The notes beneath the pieces are model-generated. The model worked only from the letters and a program-made list of their open reading frames with translations, ran no database searches and was not told the origin of the DNA. This document shows positions 8,797 through 18,069 of a DNA stretch of 64,000 nt, one piece after another. The stretch covers positions 8,385 to 72,384 of the forward strand of contig JBPCKZ010000216.1 of NCBI GenBank assembly GCA_051003795.1, written 5' to 3'. The DNA is from JALYXS01 sp051003795. GTDB taxonomy: Bacteria > Acidobacteriota > Terriglobia > Bryobacterales > Bryobacteraceae. How positions within the stretch are numbered: position 1 is the stretch's first letter; every line of letters starts with the position of its first letter. Both the position numbers and the translations under genes were made by a program.

Positions 8797-10627
8797 TTTC
8801 GGTCCGCAGGCTGCAAGCCGAATCGTAGGGATCGACTTGGGCACCACCAACAGCTTGGTCGCCCATATGGAACTCACGCATCCCGCCGTAATCCCCGGCG
8901 AGGACGGCGACCGGCTCGTTCCGAGTATCGTCTCCGTGATGCCCTCGGGGGAAATCGTGGTTGGCAACCTGGCGCGGAAGATGCTGATCGAGCAGCCCGA
9001 GCGCACCATTTATTCGGTCAAACGTCTGATGGGCCGCGGCATTGAAGACGTGCGGGACGAGCTGAAGCTGTTCCCATTCCGCGTGGCCGAAGGCAGCGAA
9101 TCGGTGATTCGCGTGCAACTTGGGGAGCGCACTTTCACTCCTCCCGAAATTTCCGCTTTCATCCTGCGCCAGCTCAAGAAAAACGCCGAAGCCGCGCTGG
9201 GCGGACCTGTCACGCAGGCCGTCATCACCGTTCCCGCCTATTTCAACGACGCGCAGCGCCAAGCCACCAAAGACGCCGGGCGCATCGCCGGCCTGGACGT
9301 TTTGCGGCTGGTGAACGAGCCTACGGCGGCGGCTCTCGCTTACGGCTTGGATAAACGGCGCGACGGCATCGTGGCCGTGTACGATCTCGGCGGCGGAACC
9401 TTCGACATCTCCATACTCAAGCTGCACGAAGGCATCTTCGAAGTGCTCGCCACCAATGGCGATACGCACCTGGGCGGCGACGACATCGACAATCTGCTGA
9501 TGCGGATCGCCCTCGAAGACATTCAGTCCGATTGGGGCGAGGATTTGTCGCGCGATGGCGAAGCCGTGCAGACCTTGCGGCAAGCCGTGATCGAAGCGAA
9601 GGAGCAGCTATCGTTTCTGCCGGTCGTCGATCTCCATTTCGATTTCCGCGGCAAACAATACCAGAGACGGATCACCCGCGAGCTGTTCGAAAAACTCATC
9701 ACGGATATTGTCGACCGCACGCTGGGTCCCTGCCGCGAGTGCATCCGCGATGCCGGCGTGACCGTCGAGCGGATCGACGAAGTGGTTCTGGTCGGCGGGT
9801 CCACGCGCATCCCGCTGGTTCGGAGCGCCGTGGAAGTTCTATTCCGCGCAAAGCCGCACACCGACCTGAATCCGGACGAAGTGGTTGCACTGGGAGCGGC
9901 CGTGCAGGCCGGCATTCTTTCCGGCTCCGTGGAAGATAAGCTGCTGCTCGACGTGACGCCGCTTTCGCTCGGAATCGAGACGATGGGCGGCGTGGTTTCG
10001 AAGATCATCCACCGCAATTCCACGATTCCGGCAAGCGCCAGCGAGACGTTCACCACCGCCGTCGATGGCCAGGCTAACGTGTTGATCCATGTCCTCCAAG
10101 GCGAACGCGAACTTGTTAAAGATTGCCGCAGTCTCGCGCGATTCGACCTGAAAGACATCGCGCCCATGCCCGCCGGCCTGGCGCGGATCGAAGTGCGGTT
10201 CCTGATTGACGCCAACGGCATCTTAAACGTGACCGCCCGGGACGCTCGTACCGGAAACGAGCAGTCTGTCGACATCAAGCCGACCTACGGATTGACCGAC
10301 GAGCAGGTCGAAGCGATGATCGAGGCGTCGATCGATCATGCGGAAGAGGACTTCACGGCGCGGCAAGTGGCCGAAGCCCGCGTCGAAGCCGATGCGATTC
10401 TCGCGGCCACCGAAAAGGCCAAGCAAAGCGACGCTTACTCGGATCTCGATGACGCGGAACGCGAACAAATCGCCAGTTCAATCAACCAGCTCCTGCTGGC
10501 GTACCATTCGGACGATTACTTACTGATTCGCGAGAAAATCGACGCTCTCAACGACGCAACGATGATTCTGGCCGAAAATCTTATGAATACAGCCGTCAAG
10601 AGCGCGTTGAAGGGAACAAAGATTTAA
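8774..10627 (+). CDS. hscA: Hsp70-family Fe-S chaperone HscA
   Basis: A specialised Hsp70 that releases Fe-S clusters from IscU in an ATP-dependent cycle. The TTG at 8774 gives MSSTFQIDFGPQAASRIVG, then IDLGTTNSLVAHME, the phosphate-1 loop. AVITVPAYFNDAQRQATKDAG, VNEPTAAALAYGLD and DLGGGTFDISIL complete the ATPase (each written here in part). The substrate-binding domain starts after LLDVTPLSLGIETMGG. At 617 residues it matches HscA and is shorter than DnaK, lacking the acidic EEVD-like tail. Position and overlap with hscB decide the name. No ferredoxin gene follows, although fdx is the usual next gene in proteobacterial isc operons. Confidence 0.93.
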   Translation: MSSTFQIDFGPQAASRIVGIDLGTTNSLVAHMELTHPAVIPGEDGDRLVPSIVSVMPSGEIVVGNLARKMLIEQPERTIYSVKRLMGRGIEDVRDELKLFPFRVAEGSESVIRVQLGERTFTPPEISAFILRQLKKNAEAALGGPVTQAVITVPAYFNDAQRQATKDAGRIAGLDVLRLVNEPTAAALAYGLDKRRDGIVAVYDLGGGTFDISILKLHEGIFEVLATNGDTHLGGDDIDNLLMRIALEDIQSDWGEDLSRDGEAVQTLRQAVIEAKEQLSFLPVVDLHFDFRGKQYQRRITRELFEKLITDIVDRTLGPCRECIRDAGVTVERIDEVVLVGGSTRIPLVRSAVEVLFRAKPHTDLNPDEVVALGAAVQAGILSGSVEDKLLLDVTPLSLGIETMGGVVSKIIHRNSTIPASASETFTTAVDGQANVLIHVLQGERELVKDCRSLARFDLKDIAPMPAGLARIEVRFLIDANGILNVTARDARTGNEQSVDIKPTYGLTDEQVEAMIEASIDHAEEDFTARQVAEARVEADAILAATEKAKQSDAYSDLDDAEREQIASSINQLLLAYHSDDYLLIREKIDALNDATMILAENLMNTAVKSALKGTKI

Positions 10628-10663
10628 CTATGCTTCTCCACTTAAGGAGTGTATACTCTATTC

Positions 10664-11104
10664 ATGGGTGCACTCTTAACAGTACCAGTCGAATCGGCCA
10701 TCGTTGAATCCGCCATCGTGGAACGGCGGCAAGACCCGGAAGTCCGGCGTCAAATGTCCGGACCGGCTCTCCGCACCTTTTTTCGGATTGGCGCGGCGTG
10801 GGGTCTTAACGTGACGGAGCAGCGCGCGCTTTTGGGATGGCCCGCTTCATCCACTTTTCACAAGTATAAGGCGGGCGACGTGGGAGCGGTTTCTTACGAT
10901 TGCCTGACGCGCCTCTCGTTGGTTGTCGGCATCTACACCGCGCTGCATATGCTCTATGCGGAAGACGGTTTGGCCGATCGTTGGATTAAGCTGCCGAATA
11001 GCAATCGGCTCTTTGGCGGCCAGCCCGCGCTCACTCTGATGATGGACGGGGGGATTGACGGGCTGTACAGAGTCCGAAGGCTCCTGGACGGGCGGCGGGG
11101 CTAA
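10664..11104 (+). CDS. Xre/MbcA/ParS-type antitoxin of a RES toxin pair
   Basis: A 146-residue antitoxin candidate directly upstream of a RES-domain toxin. The ATG at 10664 lies 14 bases after an AAGGAG; a GTG at 10649 would overlap that site. The N-terminal half has the helical Xre-like fold pattern (PALRTFFRIGAAWGLNVTEQ) followed by LLGWPASSTFHKYK. The C-terminal half, ending in LFGGQPALTLMMDGGIDGL, matches the MbcA/ParS toxin-binding domain that occludes the toxin active site. The N-terminus carries a tandem ESAIVESAIVE. An imperfect dyad with a GTATAC centre lies at 10648-10659, suggesting self-repression, but this is weak. It starts only about 36 bases after hscA. Confidence 0.82.
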   Translation: MGALLTVPVESAIVESAIVERRQDPEVRRQMSGPALRTFFRIGAAWGLNVTEQRALLGWPASSTFHKYKAGDVGAVSYDCLTRLSLVVGIYTALHMLYAEDGLADRWIKLPNSNRLFGGQPALTLMMDGGIDGLYRVRRLLDGRRG

Positions 11105-11108
11105 TTGG

Positions 11109-11789
11109 ATGCCGCCTGCCGCAACAATTCATTTCAAAGACACGCACCGGCTGGTTTCGACGCGCTTTCCGACCGTTGGAATTCTCGACGCGGTCGCAAG
11201 TCCCGACGATCTCCGCCGGGTTTTCGAGCTGCATGCCTGGACGAACGACCGTATCTCGGGCGAACTCGGCTACTTGCATGTCTTTTCGCGCTCCGAATGG
11301 GTCTCGGGTCGCCCTTATTCGAGCGTGATCATGGCGACCTTTTGCCACCCACGCGTGGACGGCAGCCGCTTCAACGGCCCCGATCGCGGGGCTTGGTATG
11401 CCGCGCGCTCGCTCGAAACGGCTCATGCGGAAACCGTCCATCACCGGACCACCGAACTTTCCGAAATCGGCTTCTTCGAAACCCGCGTGCAACTTCGGCT
11501 CTATCTGGCGGATTTCGATGCCGTCTTCCACGATATCCGGGCGCCGATTCCGGAAAATGAGCCGTACCACGATCCCGCCAGCTATGCGGCTTCCCAAGGA
11601 CTTGGGCGGAGGCTGCTCGACGAGGGAGCGAATGGGATTACTTACCGCAGCGTCCGGCATCCAGGCGGCGAATGCCTATCCGCGTTTTGGCCCAAGCTGA
11701 TCGAGAATGTCCGCATCGCCGCGCACTTCGAATATCGCTGGGAAGGAACGCCGTCTCCAACGATCCACCGGCTGCATGGTTATCGGTAG
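11109..11789 (+). CDS. RES-domain toxin (NAD+-degrading type)
   Basis: A RES-family toxin. Characterised members such as MbcT and Res degrade NAD+ and are held inactive by the upstream Xre-type partner. I chose ATG at 11109, five bases after the antitoxin stop, because the frame 5' of it only shadows the antitoxin. Conserved elements are visible: the RES Arg in HRLVSTRFPT, SRFNGPDRGAWYAARSLETA with the family Arg, Tyr and following AHAE, and GITYRSVRHPGGECLSAFWP with the late Ser. The length (226 residues) is on the long side but normal with the extra N-terminal segment. The convergent TonB receptor ends 18 bases downstream. Confidence 0.85.
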   Translation: MPPAATIHFKDTHRLVSTRFPTVGILDAVASPDDLRRVFELHAWTNDRISGELGYLHVFSRSEWVSGRPYSSVIMATFCHPRVDGSRFNGPDRGAWYAARSLETAHAETVHHRTTELSEIGFFETRVQLRLYLADFDAVFHDIRAPIPENEPYHDPASYAASQGLGRRLLDEGANGITYRSVRHPGGECLSAFWPKLIENVRIAAHFEYRWEGTPSPTIHRLHGYR

Positions 11790-11807
11790 TTCCCCTTGAA
11801 CGATCCT

Positions 11808-14800
11808 CTAGAAGGAAAAGCGTATCTGGAAGTCCACTCTCCGGTTATTGGCCGCGTTTCCCTGAGGCCCGAAGCCCGATGCCAATCCAGTCGATTCGCC
11901 GAACTGCGGCGAGGTCAGGTTGCCGACCGGCGTGCCCGGATTCACGTTATTCAACAGGTTGCGCGCGGACGCCGATACAGTCACGTTATAGCGCTTGCCG
12001 GTGGACTCGCCGCCGAAACCGCCGCGGCCGCCTCCGCCTCCCCCGCGCGGGCCGCCTCCGCCCATCATCATTCCACCGGGTCCGCCACCCGGACCGCCAC
12101 GATGGCCGCCACCGCCTCCACCGCTATCGCCCGAGCCGCCAGCCGGCCGGCTCTTGCTTTCCCCGAATCCCCACGTCTTGCTCACGCGCATGTTGACGCT
12201 GAAATAGGAGGGACCTTGGCCGTAGTTTCGCGGGATCAGCCTGTCCCCGGGTCCCGGAGCGAGATTGAAATCTCCAAATGCGGTGCACTTGGAAGTCGGG
12301 AGAGCGCAATTCGTCGTGAGCGAGGGCCGTTCGGTGAAGACCGAATTGCCAAAGATATCCTGGCCCGTCGTGATGTTAAACGGGCTGCCCGAGTGCCCGG
12401 TAATGAACGGACTCCACCGTAAGCCGAACCGGGTCGCAATGGAACCGCCGATCAGGAACCGGTGGCGCGTGTCGAACGAAGAGCGCCCGTACTCGCTGCT
12501 CAAATCGTATTGGTTCGCCGGGAAGGTCGACGCGCCGTCCGTGTTGCTCTTGGCGTATCCCAGGGCGTAAAAACCGAATAACGATATGTTCTGGTTCATG
12601 CGCGAGTTGACGTTGGCTATGAGCTGGTTCTGATTCAGAATTCCGTCGGACTCATAGAGGTAAACGTTGCCCGGGCCGTAAGGCCGGATTCCCTGATTGG
12701 CGGCGTTTTGACCCGGCGTGAACGTTCCGGGCAGCGGCGCATCGATATTGCGCGTGCGGAAGAGGTGCGTTCCGCGGGAATTGGTAAATGTTACCGCCAG
12801 GGTGGTGTTGCGCGGCAACTGGCGCTCGACGCCGATGGCGCCTTGCATCAGGCTCGGGGCGCGCAAATTCCTGTCGATCTCCCGAATGGTCTGTGGACTC
12901 TGCTGCGCCCCCAGGCTTCCGATGGACGGCGCGGTACCCTTGATCGTGGTCCCCTCAACCGGTACCAGGAGCGTCGGATTCTGGAGAATGTATTGCTGCT
13001 GGTTGATTCCGTTGAACCGGATCGTCTGCAGGGTGAGGTTCTCCGAGAATCGGTCGTAGAAAAATCCGTAGCCGCCGCGAAAGACCGTTTTACCCGGCCT
13101 TCCGTTCTTCGATCCCGGGGCCCAAGCGAAGCCCAGCCGGGGAGCGAAATCGGTCCAATCGTGGATGTTGGTCTGCGTCTCATACCGCAAGCCGAGGCTC
13201 AATGTGAAATTCGGCCTGACTCGCCAGTCGTCCTGGAAAAACAGGCCGATGTCGGTTTGTGTCAGGCCGGCATTCGGATTTCCGCCCGCGATGCTGAATT
13301 GCGTGGCGCCGAAACCGAGCGCGCGAATTTGCGCCGCCGTCAGGCCCTGCTGCTGCAAGAGAATCGTTTGCCGGTATTGTTGGAGGGAATCGAGCTTTTG
13401 GGTGACCGGCTTTCCGGTCGCATCGAGTACCGCCTGATTGTTGGCGTTGAGCACCGGCAAATCGCCGCCGGCGAACAGAAACGTTCCCCCGAAGTTTTGC
13501 GGAGAATTATCGTTTAGCGTCGCGGTCCTCGATCGGATGCCGAATTTCATCGAATGCCTGCCTTGCACGACCGAGGTATAGTTCTGGATCTCGTACAGGT
13601 TGTCGTTGTTAAAAGTGTTTCCTATCTGCGCGCCGCCCCCGGTGAAGGCGTCCAGCACCTGGATCGTCGGAATGGTGTTGTCGCCGACGTCGCCCGTGTG
13701 ATTCCGCCGGAACTGGAAGCGCGTCTCATTGACCACCTTGGGACTCAGAATCGCCGTCTCCGTAACCCGCACGTTATCCTCCGACGATTTCGCCGCATAG
13801 GCCCGTTCCGCCAGCGAGTACAAGCCAATGCCGGCGTTATCGGAGTTGCTCGTTTCGTGCTGATAACGGACGACCAGCGTGTTGTTCGTATTCAACTGAT
13901 AATCGATGCGCGGACTTATCTCCATGCGCTGCTGCGGCGTGACGACGGATATCTGCAACGGAGTTACGTTGAGATTCGAATCGAGAATCCTGGCGTTGAT
14001 GACCGCGTTGTCGTTGATGTCGCGCCGCTGAAAATCGACGAAAAAGGATGCCTTCTTGCTTATCGGCCCGCTCAAATTCCCTTCGTATTGGCGGGATTGA
14101 AACGCGGGTTTGTTGGTGGAGTACGGGTTCCGCGAATTGAAAACGGCGTCGCTATCGCTAAAAAAGGCCGATCCTCGAAACTTGTCGGTGCCGGGCTTGG
14201 TGAGAATCTCGATTCGTCCGAAACCAAGCCGGTCGTACTCGGCGGAGAAAGGGTTTTGGTTGATACGGATTTCGCGAATCGACGACTTCGGAGGAAGAGT
14301 GCCTCCGGTGAAACCATCAATGAAAATCTGTCCGCCATTGGGGCCGGCCGAAGGTCCGGCGAGGGCCTGCAGGTCCGTGGCGAGATCGTCGGGATCGTCG
14401 GGAAGCGCGTCCAGGTCGGTTCCCTTGAGAACCAGCTGGCCCGCATTCTGCGATGCGTCGACACTGACGGTGCCCACCGCATCGGAGCTCACCGTGACTT
14501 CCTGTGTGGCGGTCTGGAGCTTCAGGGGGATGTTGAGGTTCTGCGTGCGTCCCGCGGAGACGGAAATCGATTTCACCTCGAACGGAGCGAAACCGTTGCG
14601 CGCGGCGCGAACGGTATAGCTACCGGGAGCGAGGCCGCCGACGTTGAAGACTCCTTCTTCGTTCGAAGAGAGCCTCCTGGTAAAGCCCTTTCCATTGGTA
14701 ACGGTGATATCGGTGGCGGGAATCGAAGCGCCCGATTCGTCGGTGACTTGCCCGCGGATGGTACCGCCGCTCTGCTGCGCCATCGCGGACGCTAGCCCGA

Positions 14801-14864
14801 GGGCGAAAGCGAGAAGAAGGAAAAGCGTCGTGCGGCAGGTTCGTTGCGCGGACATTGGTGTCAT
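11808..14864 (-). CDS. TonB-dependent receptor with carboxypeptidase-regulatory N-terminal domain
   Basis: A 1018-residue outer-membrane receptor of the acidobacterial Oar-like type. The signal peptide ends near LASAMAQQ, followed by a carboxypeptidase-regulatory-like beta-sandwich (GTIRGQVTDESGASIPATD), a plug region (IFIDGFTGGTLPPKSSIREI) and a large beta-barrel that ends in VDFQIRFSF, a classic terminal strand with aromatic C-terminus. The ligand is unknown. Within the late barrel, about residues 900-950, lies a long Gly-rich run (GGGGGGHRGGPGGGPGG and similar) that should form an extracellular loop or linker. The next gene upstream, 14897-16066, also carries a Gly/Pro-rich insert, so the two may work together. 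Confidence 0.88.
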   Translation of the reverse strand: MTPMSAQRTCRTTLFLLLAFALGLASAMAQQSGGTIRGQVTDESGASIPATDITVTNGKGFTRRLSSNEEGVFNVGGLAPGSYTVRAARNGFAPFEVKSISVSAGRTQNLNIPLKLQTATQEVTVSSDAVGTVSVDASQNAGQLVLKGTDLDALPDDPDDLATDLQALAGPSAGPNGGQIFIDGFTGGTLPPKSSIREIRINQNPFSAEYDRLGFGRIEILTKPGTDKFRGSAFFSDSDAVFNSRNPYSTNKPAFQSRQYEGNLSGPISKKASFFVDFQRRDINDNAVINARILDSNLNVTPLQISVVTPQQRMEISPRIDYQLNTNNTLVVRYQHETSNSDNAGIGLYSLAERAYAAKSSEDNVRVTETAILSPKVVNETRFQFRRNHTGDVGDNTIPTIQVLDAFTGGGAQIGNTFNNDNLYEIQNYTSVVQGRHSMKFGIRSRTATLNDNSPQNFGGTFLFAGGDLPVLNANNQAVLDATGKPVTQKLDSLQQYRQTILLQQQGLTAAQIRALGFGATQFSIAGGNPNAGLTQTDIGLFFQDDWRVRPNFTLSLGLRYETQTNIHDWTDFAPRLGFAWAPGSKNGRPGKTVFRGGYGFFYDRFSENLTLQTIRFNGINQQQYILQNPTLLVPVEGTTIKGTAPSIGSLGAQQSPQTIREIDRNLRAPSLMQGAIGVERQLPRNTTLAVTFTNSRGTHLFRTRNIDAPLPGTFTPGQNAANQGIRPYGPGNVYLYESDGILNQNQLIANVNSRMNQNISLFGFYALGYAKSNTDGASTFPANQYDLSSEYGRSSFDTRHRFLIGGSIATRFGLRWSPFITGHSGSPFNITTGQDIFGNSVFTERPSLTTNCALPTSKCTAFGDFNLAPGPGDRLIPRNYGQGPSYFSVNMRVSKTWGFGESKSRPAGGSGDSGGGGGGHRGGPGGGPGGMMMGGGGPRGGGGGGRGGFGGESTGKRYNVTVSASARNLLNNVNPGTPVGNLTSPQFGESTGLASGFGPQGNAANNRRVDFQIRFSF

Positions 14865-14896
14865 GTAATTTCTTGATTAAGCGGCTTTCAAATCCG

Positions 14897-16066
14897 TTAT
14901 TGAGGAGGCATTCCGATGTCGAAACTGAGCACGCTGCTCATGGCGACATCGGAACGGCCGCCGGGCGCGGTCAGGAGCGGCTCCACGCCCGCGATCAGGG
15001 TGATCGCCGTCACGCGGGAAGGGTCGGTTCCAGCGGTGGTCGAGAGGATCACGGCGTCGCCCGGCTTCAGGTCGGTGAGCGGAATAGCTGGAGCGCGCTC
15101 GAGCATGGCTTGAAAATCCATATTGCCTCGCGGATGCATTCCAGGGCCTCCCTCATGACCTCCTCCAGGACCGCCCCCGGGACCGCCCGCGGGAACACCG
15201 GGAGGGGGACCGCCAGGACCGCCCGGACCACTCGGACCACCGCCTTGCCGCATCCGCGCCATTCTCATCGCCATCTCCGGCGGCAGTTTTTTCAAGCTTG
15301 TATCGGCGTTCACCTGGATCGCGACCGGTTTCTTGTTCGAGAGGTCGGCGATCTTCAGTTGGCCCGCGGCCGCATCGACCGAAAGCACGGTTCCCGCGAT
15401 GTTCCGGAACGTGCCGGACACAATTTCTTCGGGCTTGATGTGCGTTCCGTCTTCGCTTTTATCGCCCAAAACCCGCAGATTATCGCCAACCTTAAGATCG
15501 GCGAACGTGCTCGGCGTGGCATCTGCGAACCGGACGGAATCGGGAGCGTAGCGGCGGAAATTGACGTTCTCGACGGGCCCTACAATCACATCCTTTAGAC
15601 CCGCGGGTGTCTGCACCTTGACGGTGATCTGTTTGGTTGCGGGGTCGATTGCGGCGACCTTGCCGGCCACGCCGCGGCGGACCCATTCCGCGCGGTTCTT
15701 CTCGTGATGCTGCGCCAATTCCGCTTTGGTCATTACCATGACGGACACGGCGGGCGTTGCGGGTTCCGCATTCCGCGCGCGCGCGGCGACGCGGTCGCCC
15801 ACGGCGACATCGGATAGCGCAATCTTGGCGGCTTTCTTAAGGTCTTTCTCGCCGGGCGGGACCTTCAGATAAAGGGTTTTTTCGTCCAGAAGCACGGTAG
15901 CCGGCGTGCCTGCGTCGGTTTTCAAGGTAAGCTGTTTAGCGCCGGGATCGATGGCCGTCACTTCCCCGATCAAGCTCGAATACGCCTTAGGCTTGGGCGC
16001 GGCCGCCTGGTCTTGCGCGTTTAGGACGAGCAAGCTAACTGCAAGAATGAAAAGGCTCTTCCCCAT
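14897..16066 (-). CDS. Secreted protein with DUF5666-like repeats and Gly/Pro-rich linker
   Basis: A 389-residue exported protein. I chose ATG at 16066 because MGKSLFILAVSLLVLNAQDQ then forms a signal peptide; the frame extends to 16135 without a better start. It has three similar beta-rich units of the type GEVTAIDPGAKQLTLKTDAG, GKVAAIDPATKQITVKVQTP and GTVLSVDAAAGQLKIADLSN, each followed by a DLKVGD-like turn. This pattern matches DUF5666. Between units, about residues 277-311, is a Gly/Pro-rich stretch. The function is unknown. It is 32 bases upstream of the TonB receptor on the same strand, so they are probably co-transcribed. Confidence 0.7.
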   Translation of the reverse strand: MGKSLFILAVSLLVLNAQDQAAAPKPKAYSSLIGEVTAIDPGAKQLTLKTDAGTPATVLLDEKTLYLKVPPGEKDLKKAAKIALSDVAVGDRVAARARNAEPATPAVSVMVMTKAELAQHHEKNRAEWVRRGVAGKVAAIDPATKQITVKVQTPAGLKDVIVGPVENVNFRRYAPDSVRFADATPSTFADLKVGDNLRVLGDKSEDGTHIKPEEIVSGTFRNIAGTVLSVDAAAGQLKIADLSNKKPVAIQVNADTSLKKLPPEMAMRMARMRQGGGPSGPGGPGGPPPGVPAGGPGGGPGGGHEGGPGMHPRGNMDFQAMLERAPAIPLTDLKPGDAVILSTTAGTDPSRVTAITLIAGVEPLLTAPGGRSDVAMSSVLSFDIGMPPQ

Positions 16067-16131
16067 AGTGTAGTTAGGCGCTTGGCAACGTGCAAAGGTA
16101 ACGCGGCGTTTGAGTAAAGAAAGGTAAATCG

Positions 16132-18069
16132 TCACCGGCTCAGTGAATACACGGTCCGATTGGGCGCGGGCCTTTGCACCTCGAAGAGAATGCCGCCTTT
16201 CTTTTCCGATTTCAGGCTGGGCGGAGTCGCCGTGTCAACGGTCAATTCCGAGCCGCGCAGGGCCAGACGAGCCATTCCCACATCGATTCCGGCTTCGGGC
16301 AAAACATTCAGGCCGGAATCTTTCCAGACGAACTCCATCCAACGTCCGCCGTCCGGACTTGAAAAAACGGCGCGAATCTTCTGTGTCTCCAGAATATGTT
16401 CCGGGTGGCCGTCTTGATCGAAATCCGCCGAGTACGCGACCGTCTCGCCCCTCGGAATCACCAGAAAGCGCACCGGAAGTTCCACGTTTGCCGGACCGGA
16501 CAGTTCGACCGTGGCGGGGTGAATCCCCGGCCCGGCTTTTTCGGCGAATACGCGAATCGAGATATTCCGCTCCATCGATGCCCCGACACTAACTTCCAAC
16601 TTCGCGGGCGAGAACTCCAGATCGGGGCTCTCGATCTGAAGCGTATAATTCCGGATCTCGGGAAAATTGTTGCGAATCGCCAAGTCGATTTCGCGGCCCG
16701 CCTTTCGATCGACTGAAATGAGCACGGGCATTAGGGGCAGTTCCGCTTCCGTGCCGAAGTGCAACCCGATCGCTTCCCGAATCCGCAAGGATGCGGGCCG
16801 CAGCAGCTGCAGGCTGGCGTGGCTCATTTGCGCGCCATCGGCCTCGATCGCGACCGCGACACGATCGCCATGAACGGCGTCGGGCGGGACATCGATCAGG
16901 TAATCGATTTCGAGCGGCGATTTGACCTCCCGCCGCATTTTCCAGTTTTCGGAAAGTTTGAGGCGCGAACGCTTGGCGATATCTTCGGACGAATACGAAG
17001 TTGCGATCCGGTTGGTCTGCCCGATAATGAGCGATTTCGCATCCACTAAAAAAGCGGAAGCGTCGGGCGGTTGAATGGCGAGGGCGATGCGGACGCGATG
17101 CGCCGGACCGCTTCCCGCGGGCACGCTCAAACGCACGCGGGAGGTTTTCTCGTCCCAATCGAAATTGGTGGGCTTCGCGGCCGCGATTAGCGGACCGGAC
17201 GGTTCATGCGAGAGTTGCAGCACCACTTCGCCGGCCGCCGGCGCCGCGAATTCCATTGCCAGGATTCCATTTTCGTACTCCGCGGAAATCAGTTCCGCCG
17301 TCGCGTAGACGATCTGGCCGGCGTTGCCCAAAGGCCCGCATTGCTCGCATACGGCACTCTTGTTGAGTTGGATATCGACGGGCAGCCAGAGCGCTTCATG
17401 GGCGGGAATATCGACGCCGGGAAGCACGAAGCTACGCTTGAGCGACGGATAATTGACACGCAGATCGCCGTGAAAGGCCGACTCGCTCCGGTTCACAATG
17501 CCGACGGCGGACGCGTCTCCGGCGTTTGCGACCAACTGGCTGGCGGTAACACCCGCGGGAAACTTTCCCGTGACCGGGCGAACCGGCGAAACGGTCATGG
17601 AGTTGAGCAGGCCGCCCCAATGTTGAAGCAACGCGGCGTTTCTGCGGAGCGCGGCGACCGTGGGCTGCTCTTCTCCGGTGAAGGAGATCGCGCCCTTATG
17701 GAAGGCAGGGGAAACGGTGTCCTCGACGTCCGTCCACAGAAGCGAGCCCGTGGCTTTCGAAAGGAACTCGCGGCTGAGCACCAGCGCATCCGGCGAAATG
17801 GCGGAGACGGAGAAGACGGGTCGCGGCGGATTTGGGGCGGCCGTCATGCCTAGCCGTTGAACGAGTTGAAGGAAACCCATTGCATCCGGCCGGACCGCGC
17901 ACGTGACGTGGCGAATGCCGATGTTCTTCAGCCATACCAACTCGCGTTCCCAGAACTGCCGCGGGAACGAATTGCAAGGGAACTCGACCGACTGCACATA
18001 CGCCGCCGGCGCGGCGCTTGCAACGAATAGCAGCAGCGCCGGCAACCGAATCGCAAGCGGATAAATCAT
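16132..18069 (-). CDS. Large secreted protein of unknown function
   Basis: A 645-residue protein that I do not recognise with confidence. The N-terminus MIYPLAIRLPALLLFVASAA is a signal peptide. The segment RQFWERELVWLKNIGIRHVT followed by a domain with LLWTDVEDT resembles the start of a glycoside-hydrolase barrel (GH35/GH42 style), but no catalytic pair can be identified. The rest is beta-rich, with several Ig-like segments such as LEIDYLIDVPPDAVHGDRVA and an FG-GAP-like phrase SADFDQDGHPEHILE near residue 560. One CEQC pair is present. The start overlaps the stop of the DnaC-like gene by four bases, implying co-transcription. Confidence 0.55.
   Translation of the reverse strand: MIYPLAIRLPALLLFVASAAPAAYVQSVEFPCNSFPRQFWERELVWLKNIGIRHVTCAVRPDAMGFLQLVQRLGMTAAPNPPRPVFSVSAISPDALVLSREFLSKATGSLLWTDVEDTVSPAFHKGAISFTGEEQPTVAALRRNAALLQHWGGLLNSMTVSPVRPVTGKFPAGVTASQLVANAGDASAVGIVNRSESAFHGDLRVNYPSLKRSFVLPGVDIPAHEALWLPVDIQLNKSAVCEQCGPLGNAGQIVYATAELISAEYENGILAMEFAAPAAGEVVLQLSHEPSGPLIAAAKPTNFDWDEKTSRVRLSVPAGSGPAHRVRIALAIQPPDASAFLVDAKSLIIGQTNRIATSYSSEDIAKRSRLKLSENWKMRREVKSPLEIDYLIDVPPDAVHGDRVAVAIEADGAQMSHASLQLLRPASLRIREAIGLHFGTEAELPLMPVLISVDRKAGREIDLAIRNNFPEIRNYTLQIESPDLEFSPAKLEVSVGASMERNISIRVFAEKAGPGIHPATVELSGPANVELPVRFLVIPRGETVAYSADFDQDGHPEHILETQKIRAVFSSPDGGRWMEFVWKDSGLNVLPEAGIDVGMARLALRGSELTVDTATPPSLKSEKKGGILFEVQRPAPNRTVYSLSR

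Noticed and set aside
8774..10627. DnaK instead of HscA
   Set aside because: Length, lack of an acidic EEVD-like tail and the overlap with hscB in an isc operon support HscA.
12015..12150. Repeated GC-rich blocks as a CRISPR array or minisatellite
   Set aside because: They encode a Gly-rich stretch of the receptor; there are no spacers of equal length and no constant repeat.
12708..14795. Long plus-strand frames inside the TonB receptor region
   Set aside because: They are antisense to a recognisable receptor with signal peptide, plug and barrel, and have no family features. GC-rich DNA keeps antisense frames open.
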